A stretch of DNA of 6,910 bases, from contig CANBYN010000096.1 in the NCBI GenBank assembly GCA_947373615.1, positions 1 through 6,910 of the forward strand, read 5' to 3'. Numbering within the stretch: position 1 is the first letter of the stretch; each line of letters starts with the position of its first letter. Source of the DNA: Burkholderiaceae bacterium. Lineage in GTDB: Bacteria; Pseudomonadota; Gammaproteobacteria; Burkholderiales; Burkholderiaceae. Position numbers and translations under genes: made by a program. Positions 1 through 5,926 of the stretch are shown piece after piece. Below the pieces are notes generated by a model, which saw nothing but the letters and a program-made list of their open reading frames with translations, was not told the origin of the DNA and ran no database searches.

Positions 1-16
1 AAACGAGGCAGTAACA

Positions 17-1063
17 ATGAAAAAAGTTCTCATTCTTGGTGTAAACGGCTTTATTGGTCATCACCTTTCAAAGCGCATTCTTGAGACAACCGATTGGGAT
101 GTCTATGGCATGGATATGCAAAATGATCGCCTTGGCGACTTAATCAATCATCCACGCATGCATTTCTTTGAAGGTGATATCACCATTAATAAAGAATGGG
201 TTGAGTATCACATCCGCAAATGCGACGTGATTCTGCCTTTAGTAGCGATTGCCACACCAGCCACTTATGTACAGCAACCGCTCAAAGTATTTGAGCTTGA
301 TTTTGAAGCCAATCTGCCGATCGTGCGCTCCGCTGTGAAGTACAAAAAGCATTTGGTATTCCCCTCTACTTCTGAAGTCTATGGCATGTGTGAAGATGGC
401 GGGTTTGATCCTGCGACCTCCAATTTGGTGTATGGCCCAATTAATAAACCACGCTGGATCTATGCTTGCTCAAAGCAACTGATGGATCGCGTGATCTGGG
501 GCTATGGCATGGAAGGTTTGCGATTTACCCTCTTTCGTCCCTTTAACTGGATTGGCCCTGGCCTAGATAGCATCTACACACCCAAAGAAGGTTCCTCCCG
601 TGTGGTCACTCAGTTCTTGGGTCACATCGTTCGTGGCGAACCCATTAATTTAGTCGATGGTGGCGCTCAGAAACGCGCCTTCACTTATGTCGATGATGGG
701 ATTGATGCGTTGATGCGCATTATTGCCAATAAAGATGGTATTGCCAATGGCAAGATTTATAACATTGGCAATCCCTTGAACAATCACTCAGTGCGCGAAC
801 TAGCGACTCAAATGTTAGAGATCGCACGCAGTATTCCGGAGTACGCCAAAAATGCGAATGAAGTGACGATTGTGGAAACGACTTCAGGCGCCTATTACGG
901 CGAAGGGTATCAAGATGTACAAAATCGCGTACCGGCGATTGATAACACCATCGATGAATTAGGATGGAAGCCAACTACTCCGATGACCGAAGCGCTCAAA
1001 AACATTTTTGAAGCCTATCGTGAAGACGTCGAAAATGCGCGCCATTTAGTCGATAAAGAATAA
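17..1063 (+). CDS. arnA: UDP-glucuronate decarboxylase/dehydrogenase, ArnA C-terminal type (L-Ara4N pathway)
   Basis: 348 aa, matching from memory the C-terminal dehydrogenase half of E. coli ArnA along its whole length. That enzyme oxidises and decarboxylates UDP-glucuronate with NAD+ to UDP-4-keto-pentose, the first committed step toward L-Ara4N on lipid A; it is cytoplasmic. It is an extended short-chain dehydrogenase: the Rossmann motif G8-x-x-G11-x-x-G14 is at the N-terminus, S119-E120 in STSEVYG matches the catalytic Ser433/Glu434 of ArnA, Y149-x-x-x-K153 is the SDR pair, and R304 in YQDVQNR is the likely match to Arg619. The N-terminal formyltransferase domain of the E. coli bifunctional enzyme is absent: the protein begins directly at the Rossmann fold. 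GAGG at 5-8 is eight bases before the ATG. Some relatives are annotated as UDP-xylose synthases, so the exact product is less certain than the family. arnD follows after 12 bases. Confidence 0.9.
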   Translation: MKKVLILGVNGFIGHHLSKRILETTDWDVYGMDMQNDRLGDLINHPRMHFFEGDITINKEWVEYHIRKCDVILPLVAIATPATYVQQPLKVFELDFEANLPIVRSAVKYKKHLVFPSTSEVYGMCEDGGFDPATSNLVYGPINKPRWIYACSKQLMDRVIWGYGMEGLRFTLFRPFNWIGPGLDSIYTPKEGSSRVVTQFLGHIVRGEPINLVDGGAQKRAFTYVDDGIDALMRIIANKDGIANGKIYNIGNPLNNHSVRELATQMLEIARSIPEYAKNANEVTIVETTSGAYYGEGYQDVQNRVPAIDNTIDELGWKPTTPMTEALKNIFEAYREDVENARHLVDKE

Positions 1064-1075
1064 GCGCCGAGGTTC

Positions 1076-1993
1076 ATGGCTAAGATTGCTCTCAAGGTTG
1101 ATGTTGATACTTTACGCGGCACCAAAGAGGGTGTACCGAGTTTAGCGCGCACCTTTGAGCGCTTTGGCCTGAAAGCCACCTTTTTGTTTAGCCTTGGCCC
1201 AGACCATACGGGCTGGGCTTTAAAGCGCGTCTTTCGTCCGGGCTTTTTAAAGAAAGTCAGCCGCACTTCTGTGCTCGAGCATTACGGTATTAAAACCTTG
1301 CTCTACGGAGTCTTGCTTCCTGGTCCAGACATCGGCAAACAAGCGGCAGCTGAAATGCGCGCGATTGATCAAGCAGGTCATGAGACTGGCATTCATACAT
1401 GGGATCATGTAGCCTGGCAAGATGCGGTTCGCACGCAAGATACTGCATGGACCAAAGCCATGATGCAAAAAAGCTGGGATCGTTTTATTGAAATCTTTGG
1501 TCATGCACCAGTGACCTATGGCGCGGCGGGCTGGCAAATGAATGTAGCGGCCTTTGAGCAACTCGATCAATGGGGAATTCAATATTCTTCTGATGGCAGG
1601 GCTCAGCCTAACCTCATGCCCTATCGCTTAGCACTACCCTCGGGAAAAGCTAAGCATGTGCAATACCCCACTACCCTGCCGACATTTGACGAACTCATTG
1701 GCATTGATGGGGATGATGAATTTGGAGCCGTCAAAAAACTGCTCACCATCACCCAAAGTAACCCGAACGACCAAGTCTTTACCTTGCATGCGGAATTAGA
1801 AGGTCAAAAGCTATTACCTGCTTTTGAGCAGCTCTTGGCGGGATGGTTAAATCAAGGCCACGAGCTAGTTACCATGGGCGAGCTCCATCAATCTTGGGAA
1901 GCGACCAAACAACTCGATAAAATAGCGGTATTGCCATTAACTTGGGGCGAAATTCCCAATCGAAGTGGCGAACTGATTATTCAGAATAACTAA
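1076..1993 (+). CDS. arnD: ArnD-type deformylase (4-deoxy-4-formamido-L-arabinose-phosphoundecaprenol)
   Basis: 305 aa polysaccharide-deacetylase (NodB-fold, carbohydrate esterase 4) protein. It closely resembles E. coli ArnD, which removes the formyl group from undecaprenyl-phosphate-linked L-Ara4FN at the inner membrane before the sugar is moved to lipid A. Visible motifs: D9-V-D11-T near the N-terminus, which gives the catalytic and metal aspartates; H107-T-W-D-H111, the metal-binding histidine motif; an AAGW segment at 150-153; LPTFDELIG at 201-209; and H238-A-E240 near the C-terminus. All have direct counterparts in ArnD. Length fits the family (about 300 aa). CGAGG at 1068-1072 serves as the ribosome site, only three bases from the ATG, so translation may be partly coupled to the preceding gene. 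No terminator is seen before the peroxiredoxin gene. The other pathway genes (arnB, arnC, formyltransferase, arnT) are not in the window. Confidence 0.9.
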   Translation: MAKIALKVDVDTLRGTKEGVPSLARTFERFGLKATFLFSLGPDHTGWALKRVFRPGFLKKVSRTSVLEHYGIKTLLYGVLLPGPDIGKQAAAEMRAIDQAGHETGIHTWDHVAWQDAVRTQDTAWTKAMMQKSWDRFIEIFGHAPVTYGAAGWQMNVAAFEQLDQWGIQYSSDGRAQPNLMPYRLALPSGKAKHVQYPTTLPTFDELIGIDGDDEFGAVKKLLTITQSNPNDQVFTLHAELEGQKLLPAFEQLLAGWLNQGHELVTMGELHQSWEATKQLDKIAVLPLTWGEIPNRSGELIIQNN

Positions 1994-2026
1994 AGTAAGA
2001 GACAAACCAACTAACAACGGATCATC

Positions 2027-2494
2027 ATGACAGTAGCCATCGGTCAACCTATACCGCAGTGTGCCATCCCTGCCACTTCCGGATTGACGTTTTCTGCGGA
2101 CTCAGCAAAAGGTAAAAAACTGGTCCTGTATTTTTACCCAAAGGATATGACTCCTGGATGCACTGCCGAGTCCAGCGAATTTAGAGATACCATCGAAGCC
2201 TTCACCAAGGCCAATACTCTGGTGGTAGGTGTTTCCCGAGATAGTCTTAAGTCTCATGATAATTTTCGCAGTAAATTAGAGTTGCCATTTGAGCTCGTGG
2301 CTGATACCGAAGAAACGCTATGTCAACTCTTTGGCGTCATGAAAATGAAAAATATGTATGGCAAGCAAGTTCGCGGCATCGAACGTAGCACCTTCCTGTT
2401 TGACTCTTCCGGCAAGCTAGCTCAAGAATGGCGTGGTCTGAAGGTTCCCGGTCATGTGGCAGAGGTATTGCGTGCTGCCCAAGCGACCCAATAA
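2027..2494 (+). CDS. bcp: Thiol peroxidase of the BCP/PrxQ peroxiredoxin family
   Basis: 155 aa, the usual BCP length. These cytoplasmic enzymes reduce hydrogen peroxide and organic hydroperoxides, and are recycled by thioredoxin. The active site is YFYPKDMTPGCT with peroxidatic C45, preceded by the conserved T42-P43-G44; R120 in GIERSTFLF is the conserved active-site arginine. The position five residues after C45, which is the resolving cysteine (C50) in E. coli BCP, is serine here. The remaining cysteines are C12 and C99, the latter in TLCQLFGV where E. coli also has a cysteine. The protein may therefore act as a 1-Cys peroxidase or use an unusual resolving partner. The ATG has a weak CGGA at 2018-2021. 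It lies 33 bases after arnD without a visible terminator, and is followed by an intrinsic terminator at 2627-2651. Confidence 0.92.
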   Translation: MTVAIGQPIPQCAIPATSGLTFSADSAKGKKLVLYFYPKDMTPGCTAESSEFRDTIEAFTKANTLVVGVSRDSLKSHDNFRSKLELPFELVADTEETLCQLFGVMKMKNMYGKQVRGIERSTFLFDSSGKLAQEWRGLKVPGHVAEVLRAAQATQ

Positions 2495-2521
2495 TATTTA
2501 CAACAATTTATCGCGAGGTAC

Positions 2522-2549
2522 TTGCAAACCCCAAAATATGCGGTAAAGT
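2522..2549 (+). promoter_or_regulatory. Candidate sigma70 promoter in the bcp-phoH spacer
   Basis: TTGCAA (2522-2527) and TAAAGT (2544-2549) are separated by 16 bases, each matching four of six consensus positions. It would start a transcript near 2556, reading through the hairpins and terminators ahead of phoH. Both boxes are imperfect, so this is a weak call made mainly because the location makes sense. Confidence 0.25.
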
Positions 2550-2561
2550 CATTTATATGCA

Positions 2562-2618
2562 CCGTAAACGACGGGAAAGTCTGACAATCCGTTTAAACCA
2601 GAAGCCTGAATATTTCAG
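2562..2618 (+). promoter_or_regulatory. Structured leader or small RNA region upstream of phoH
   Basis: Several short hairpins stand in a row. CCGT 2562-2565 can pair with ACGG 2571-2574. Alternatively AAACG plus GG (2566-2570 and 2573-2574) can pair with CCGTTT 2589-2594, and the two options exclude each other. CTGAA 2606-2610 and TTCAG 2614-2618 form a perfect 5-bp stem with a TAT loop. Two intrinsic terminators follow. This is the shape of an attenuator leader or of a small RNA of about 95 nt ending at the first terminator. I do not recognise a known RNA family. Confidence 0.3.
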
Positions 2619-2626
2619 AACAGGTT

Positions 2627-2651
2627 CGGAGAGCAACCCCCTCCGTTTTTT
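2627..2651 (+). terminator. Intrinsic terminator downstream of bcp
   Basis: CGGAG (2627-2631) pairs with CTCCG (2641-2645) around a 9-base loop, followed by six T residues at 2646-2651. The stem is short at 5 bp but GC-rich. It would end the arnA-arnD-bcp transcript, or a small RNA starting in the spacer. Confidence 0.65.
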
Positions 2652-2678
2652 AGACTGCGCAGCCACTAGTTTTGTAAT

Positions 2679-2716
2679 AAACCGCCAACGCACTTTGCTC
2701 GGCGGTTTTTTCTTTT
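2679..2716 (+). terminator. Strong intrinsic terminator abutting the phoH ribosome binding site
   Basis: AAACCGCC (2679-2686) pairs perfectly with GGCGGTTT (2701-2708). Inside the loop GCA (2690-2692) can pair with TGC (2696-2698). The T-rich tract runs from 2706 to 2716, with one C at 2712. The tract ends directly at the AGGAG of phoH (2717-2721). Position and quality suggest either conditional attenuation of phoH or termination of the upstream transcripts. Confidence 0.8.
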
Positions 2717-2721
2717 AGGAG
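2717..2721 (+). promoter_or_regulatory. phoH Shine-Dalgarno sequence
   Basis: AGGAG sits five bases before the ATG at 2727, which supports that start. It follows the terminator T-tract with no spacing, so a transcript that starts after the terminator would have almost no leader. Confidence 0.7.
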
Positions 2722-2726
2722 AGTTC

Positions 2727-4379
2727 ATGCCATTGCCCCCGATACCAACTCAAATTGCTGATCAAGTAAAACTCACTCGCAAAGATACTCCGGACTTAAA
2801 GAAACGACCTGCTCAAGCAAAACCAGTGGTAGTTGAGGCATCAGATTGGACGAATGAAACCGATGAAGATTTATCAGCTGCTGAAGTCGCTTTGGAAAAA
2901 ATCAAAGCCGATCGCAGTCCCGCTCGCTATGACAACAAAGTTGTGGCACCTGCCAAACCCAAACGCATTATTCGCACGGGTCCTCCAAGCTTATTTGTTT
3001 TAGATACCAATGTATTAATGCATGACCCTAGTTCTTTGTTTCGCTTTTCTGAGCATGACCTCTATCTTCCAATGACCACCCTTGAGGAATTGGATAACCA
3101 TAAGAAGGGGATGACTGAGGTCGCTCGCAATGCGCGTACCGTCAGTAGATCTTTAGACCAACTCATTGCAGGGACCAGTGGCAATTTAGACGAAGGCATC
3201 CCCTTAAATAAGTTGGGCAATCAAGATGTGACTGGTCGCCTGTTCTTCCAAACCAAACTCGCCATTCAGGCATTACCTGAAGGCCTTCCAGAAGGCAAAG
3301 GGGACAACCTTATTCTTGCAGTGGTGAGTGAATTACAAAAGACTCGCAAAGGTCAAGAAGTCGTTCTAGTCTCCAAAGACATCAACATGCGGATCAAAGC
3401 GCGTGCTCTGGGCTTACCTGCTGAAGATTATTTCAACGACCAAGTCTTAGAAGATCGTGACTTAATGTATGCCGGAGTAATGGCATTAACTGCGGACTTC
3501 TGGCCAAAGCATGGCAAAGATATGGAAAGTTGGGCAGATTCTAAATCGGGCACGATGTTTTACCGAGTGACTGGCCCTGCCGTGCAAAGCATGTTAGTCA
3601 ATCAGTTTGTTTATCAAGAAAACCCCGATGGCTCAACCCCCTTTTATGCCCAAGTAAAAGAAGTTAATGGCAAGACCGCTCTTCTACAAACCTTGCGTGA
3701 TTTTTCTCACCAAAAAAACAATGTCTGGAGCGTTACCGCTCGCAATCGTGAGCAAAACTTTGCCATGAATTTGTTGATGAACCCTGATGTCGATTTTGTC
3801 ACACTGCTTGGTCAAGCAGGTACCGGAAAGACTCTGCTCGCATTGGCTGCCGGACTAGAGCAAGTGCTCGATAGCAAACGCTACAACGAGATCATCATCA
3901 CTCGTGCGACCGTTCCTGTAGGCGAAGATATTGGTTTTCTCCCAGGCACTGAAGAAGAAAAAATGCAACCTTGGATGGGCGCATTTGATGACAATTTGGA
4001 AGTGTTACAACGCAATGAAGATGGTGGAGCAGGAGAATGGGGTCGCGCTGCGACACAAGAACTGATTCGTTCACGCATCAAAGTCAAAAGCATGAACTTC
4101 ATGCGCGGCAGAACCTTTGTCAGTAAGTATGTGATTATTGATGAAGCGCAAAACTTAACGCCTAAGCAAATGAAAACCTTGGTCACCCGAGCAGGCCCAG
4201 GAACCAAAATTATTTGCCTGGGTAATATTGCGCAAATTGATACCCCTTACTTAACCGAGGGCTCTTCTGGACTCACCTACGTGGTGGATCGCTTTAAAGG
4301 TTGGCGTCATGGTGGCCATGTCACCCTTGCGCGCGGTGAGCGCTCACGTCTAGCGGATCATGCTGCCGACGCACTCTAA
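2727..4379 (+). CDS. phoH2: PhoH2-type protein: PIN ribonuclease domain fused to PhoH ATPase
   Basis: 550 aa, longer than E. coli PhoH because of an N-terminal extension and PIN domain. Residues 1-85 are a charged, probably disordered leader. The PIN domain spans about 88-240: D93-T-N95 and the acidic residues E120 (TTLEELD), D193 (GDNLIL) and D218 (SKDIN) look like an intact metal-dependent nuclease site. A linker follows. The PhoH P-loop ATPase spans about 340-550, with Walker A G362-QAGTGKT-369, the signature TRATVPVGEDIGFLPG at 392-407, Walker B VIIDE at 469-473 and the terminal GERSRL arginines. Characterised PhoH2 proteins unwind and cleave RNA; the cellular role in this group is not established. 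No antitoxin gene of the mycobacterial PhoAT kind is next to it. The start is supported by AGGAG; no in-frame ATG follows until M98, inside the PIN core. It overlaps the next gene by 20 bases. Confidence 0.93.
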   Translation: MPLPPIPTQIADQVKLTRKDTPDLKKRPAQAKPVVVEASDWTNETDEDLSAAEVALEKIKADRSPARYDNKVVAPAKPKRIIRTGPPSLFVLDTNVLMHDPSSLFRFSEHDLYLPMTTLEELDNHKKGMTEVARNARTVSRSLDQLIAGTSGNLDEGIPLNKLGNQDVTGRLFFQTKLAIQALPEGLPEGKGDNLILAVVSELQKTRKGQEVVLVSKDINMRIKARALGLPAEDYFNDQVLEDRDLMYAGVMALTADFWPKHGKDMESWADSKSGTMFYRVTGPAVQSMLVNQFVYQENPDGSTPFYAQVKEVNGKTALLQTLRDFSHQKNNVWSVTARNREQNFAMNLLMNPDVDFVTLLGQAGTGKTLLALAAGLEQVLDSKRYNEIIITRATVPVGEDIGFLPGTEEEKMQPWMGAFDDNLEVLQRNEDGGAGEWGRAATQELIRSRIKVKSMNFMRGRTFVSKYVIIDEAQNLTPKQMKTLVTRAGPGTKIICLGNIAQIDTPYLTEGSSGLTYVVDRFKGWRHGGHVTLARGERSRLADHAADAL

Positions 4380-4896
4380 GAAACATCCCTCATGCCGCAC
4401 TCTCATCGGGTGCGGCATTTTTATTGGTAGCTTACTCATCCTAAGTGGGTGCAGCCTCTTTGGAAATAAAGCAGCCCCACCCTCAAAAGTGGCGCAATTT
4501 AAGCAAGACACCAGTGTGGGCACGGAAGATATTTCCATTGCGGCAGTCGGTTTGGTCGACGTCCCTTATCGCTATGGTGGCAATACCCCAAAAGGGGGGT
4601 TTGATTGCAGTGGTCTCATTGTCTACGTGTACAACAAGGCGGCAGGAATTAAGCTGCCGCGCACGATTGCGCAAATGAGTACTCAAGGGCGCAGTGTTGA
4701 AAATCAACCTCCAGCCCCCGGAGATTTAATCTTTTTTAACACCACCGGCGAAAAGTATTCGCATGCCGGAATTTACGTTGGGCAAGGTCGATTTGTGCAT
4801 GCCCCCAGTGCCGGCGGGACTGTGCGCTTAGATTACATCACCACACCGTATTGGGCTGCCAAGTTTACTGAGGCGCGTCGCATCGCACCCCAGTAA
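4360..4896 (+). CDS. NlpC/P60 lipoprotein, probable peptidoglycan endopeptidase
   Basis: 178 aa. A lipoprotein signal peptide is clear: basic start (KK at 7-8, R13), hydrophobic core 14-28, lipobox LSGC with lipidated C31. The NlpC/P60 cysteine peptidase domain fills about 55-178, with catalytic C83 in FDCSG, H135 in YSHAGIYV and H147 in FVHAPS. The spacings (52 and 12 residues) are close to those of E. coli MepS, which cuts D,D cross-links in murein. The mature protein should sit in the outer or inner membrane facing the periplasm. The ATG at 4360 lies within the phoH 3' end, with only a weak CGGA two bases away, so translation is probably coupled to phoH. It is the only in-frame ATG ahead of the hydrophobic core. 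An intrinsic terminator (4392-4422) lies within its codons 11-21. E. coli nlpC and mepS are relatives, but the exact orthologue is not determined. Confidence 0.9.
   Translation: MLPTHSKKHPSCRTLIGCGIFIGSLLILSGCSLFGNKAAPPSKVAQFKQDTSVGTEDISIAAVGLVDVPYRYGGNTPKGGFDCSGLIVYVYNKAAGIKLPRTIAQMSTQGRSVENQPPAPGDLIFFNTTGEKYSHAGIYVGQGRFVHAPSAGGTVRLDYITTPYWAAKFTEARRIAPQ
4392..4422 (+). terminator. Intrinsic terminator inside the lipoprotein signal-peptide codons
   Basis: ATGCCGCAC (4392-4400) pairs perfectly with GTGCGGCAT (4410-4418) around a 9-base loop, and five T residues follow at 4418-4422. It begins 12 bases after the phoH stop codon, exactly where a phoH terminator would be expected, yet lies within the lipoprotein ORF. 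Ribosomes entering that ORF would cover and open the hairpin. Confidence 0.75.
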
Positions 4897-4970
4897 TAGG
4901 TTTGTCGTTCATTTCCCCAACTGTTCACACCTAGCATTTAGAGTCATACCCTCTTGGATAAAAAATCAGA

Positions 4971-4976
4971 GATAAT
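4971..4976 (+). promoter_or_regulatory. Candidate -10 box for the mscS-type gene
   Basis: GATAAT matches five of six bases of the -10 consensus, about 50 bases before the ATG at 5027. No good -35 box lies at 16-18 bases upstream. The 130-base spacer after the lipoprotein gene is AT-rich with A and T runs, and I see no terminator in it. Confidence 0.3.
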
Positions 4977-5015
4977 CTTTTTTTAAACTTTAAAAGCATT
5001 GCTTGGCTATTGAAA

Positions 5016-5020
5016 TAGGA
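5016..5020 (+). promoter_or_regulatory. Shine-Dalgarno sequence that fixes the mscS-type start
   Basis: TAGGA ends six bases before the ATG at 5027. The alternative in-frame TTG at 5003 has no comparable sequence in front, and would add eight residues that look like translated leader. Confidence 0.65.
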
Positions 5021-5026
5021 ACTTTT

Positions 5027-5848
5027 ATGAAAGACTTTGACTTAGAACACCTCCAACAGATATTGCTCACTGTTGCCACTGACATTGGTCTCAAAATTTT
5101 GGCGGCGATCGCTTTTTGGGTAATTGGTCGCTGGCTCATTGGCATTGTTCTAAACATCAGCCGCAGAGCACTGGAAGCGCAAAAGCTAGATCCCACCATT
5201 CTTCGCTATGTGGGATCCATAATTTCAGTCACTTTAAATATTTTGCTCGTAATCGGAATTCTGGGCTACTTTGGAATTCAAACCACCAGCTTTGCCGCAT
5301 TAATTGCTACTGCCGGTGTTGCGATTGGCGCTGCATGGGCTGGTCTGCTTTCCAACTTTGCTGCTGGCGTATTTGTCATTGTGCTTCGCCCATTTAAAGT
5401 AGGCGACTATATTACGGCTGCGGGTATTACAGGCACAGTCAAAGAAATTGGTCTATTTTCCTCAACCCTTTATACCCCTGACAATATTGCCACCATGATT
5501 GGCAATACGAAGATTTTGGGTGACACCATTCAAAACTTTAGTCATAGCCCTTATCGTCGCGTTGACCTCAAATGCCAACTCTCTGGAGCAGCTGATCACG
5601 AGGCGGCCATGAAATTGTTACGCGAAAAGATTGCAGGCATTCCGAACGTACTGGCAGATCCAGCCGTTGAAGTCAATATTTTGGAATTTAATCTGGTGGG
5701 CCCGGTACTGGCGGTGCGCCCATATTGCAATAACGATCACTACTGGCAAGTTTATTTTGATACTAATCGCGTGATGAGTGAGTCCTTGAGTTCTGCTGGA
5801 TTCCCTGCTCCGATGGCCTCACAAAATATGATTGTCAAACAAAGTTAA
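5027..5848 (+). CDS. mscS: Small-conductance mechanosensitive channel, MscS family
   Basis: 273 aa from this ATG, close to the 286 aa of E. coli MscS. MscS forms a heptameric inner-membrane pore that opens under membrane tension and releases solutes during hypo-osmotic shock. Predicted membrane segments: about 17-43, 63-83, and the pore helix 88-118, rich in Gly and Ala (AGVAIGAAWAGLLSNFAAG), followed by the family signature LRPFKVGDYI at 120-129. The beta domain follows, with GTVKEIGLFSSTL at 136-148 and IQNFSHSPYRR at 168-178. The C-terminal alpha/beta cage ends with AGFPAPMASQNMIV. All three parts of a canonical short MscS are present. It could be transcribed from its own weak promoter near 4971 or with the upstream genes. 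Confidence 0.92.
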   Translation: MKDFDLEHLQQILLTVATDIGLKILAAIAFWVIGRWLIGIVLNISRRALEAQKLDPTILRYVGSIISVTLNILLVIGILGYFGIQTTSFAALIATAGVAIGAAWAGLLSNFAAGVFVIVLRPFKVGDYITAAGITGTVKEIGLFSSTLYTPDNIATMIGNTKILGDTIQNFSHSPYRRVDLKCQLSGAADHEAAMKLLREKIAGIPNVLADPAVEVNILEFNLVGPVLAVRPYCNNDHYWQVYFDTNRVMSESLSSAGFPAPMASQNMIVKQS

Positions 5849-5860
5849 GTCCATTACATT
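5832..5860 (+). promoter_or_regulatory. Candidate promoter for the psiF-like gene
   Basis: TTGTCA (5832-5837, five of six -35 matches) and TACATT (5855-5860, four of six) are 17 bases apart. The -35 box lies inside the last codons of the channel gene. An AT-rich stretch (5861-5873) follows. The expected transcript would have a leader of about 60 nt before the ATG at 5927. Confidence 0.4.
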
Positions 5861-5914
5861 ATTTATATATAAATTTGCAAAGTGCTTTTGTAGCAGCAGT
5901 CCACCCCATCCAAC

Positions 5915-5920
5915 AGGAGA
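5915..5920 (+). promoter_or_regulatory. Shine-Dalgarno sequence of the psiF-like gene
   Basis: AGGAGA ends six bases before the ATG at 5927. It is among the best ribosome sites in the window, consistent with high expression of a small exported protein. Confidence 0.7.
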
Positions 5921-5926
5921 TTTAGT

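Noticed and set aside
1015..1266. Open frames on the - strand opposite arnA, arnD, phoH and the lipoprotein gene (such as 1015-1266, 1247-1582, 3881-4207)
   Set aside because: They lie antisense to well-recognised genes, show no family features and have compositions typical of reverse-frame translations.
2522..2660. Possible known riboswitch (cobalamin or SAM) suggested by GGGAAAGTCTG and CCAGAAGCCTG
   Set aside because: The conserved core elements of these riboswitches are absent and the downstream gene is unrelated to their ligands.
2655..2662. CTGCGCAG palindrome between the two spacer terminators
   Set aside because: Eight bases is short enough to occur by chance and no binding-site family is recognised.
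2428..2718. 96-codon ORF across the end of bcp and the spacer, including a 53-codon version from ATG 2557 that ends at the phoH ribosome site
   Set aside because: Its 5' half is a shadow of bcp in another frame. The spacer part translates both terminators (GGFFF at the end), has no good ribosome site and matches no family I know. A leader peptide cannot be fully excluded but nothing supports it.
4336..4347. 12-bp perfect palindrome GTGAGCGCTCAC, identical to the core of the ideal lac operator
   Set aside because: It lies within phoH codons for the conserved GERS segment, so codon constraint explains it. There is no LacI-type gene or promoter nearby.
4897..4933. TAGGT/ACCTA pairing after the lipoprotein stop as a possible terminator
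   Set aside because: Only 5 bp around a 27-base loop with no T-tract following; not a credible terminator.
5003..5026. TTG start adding eight residues to the MscS-type channel
   Set aside because: No Shine-Dalgarno sequence precedes it, whereas ATG 5027 has TAGGA at the right distance and gives a normal family N-terminus.
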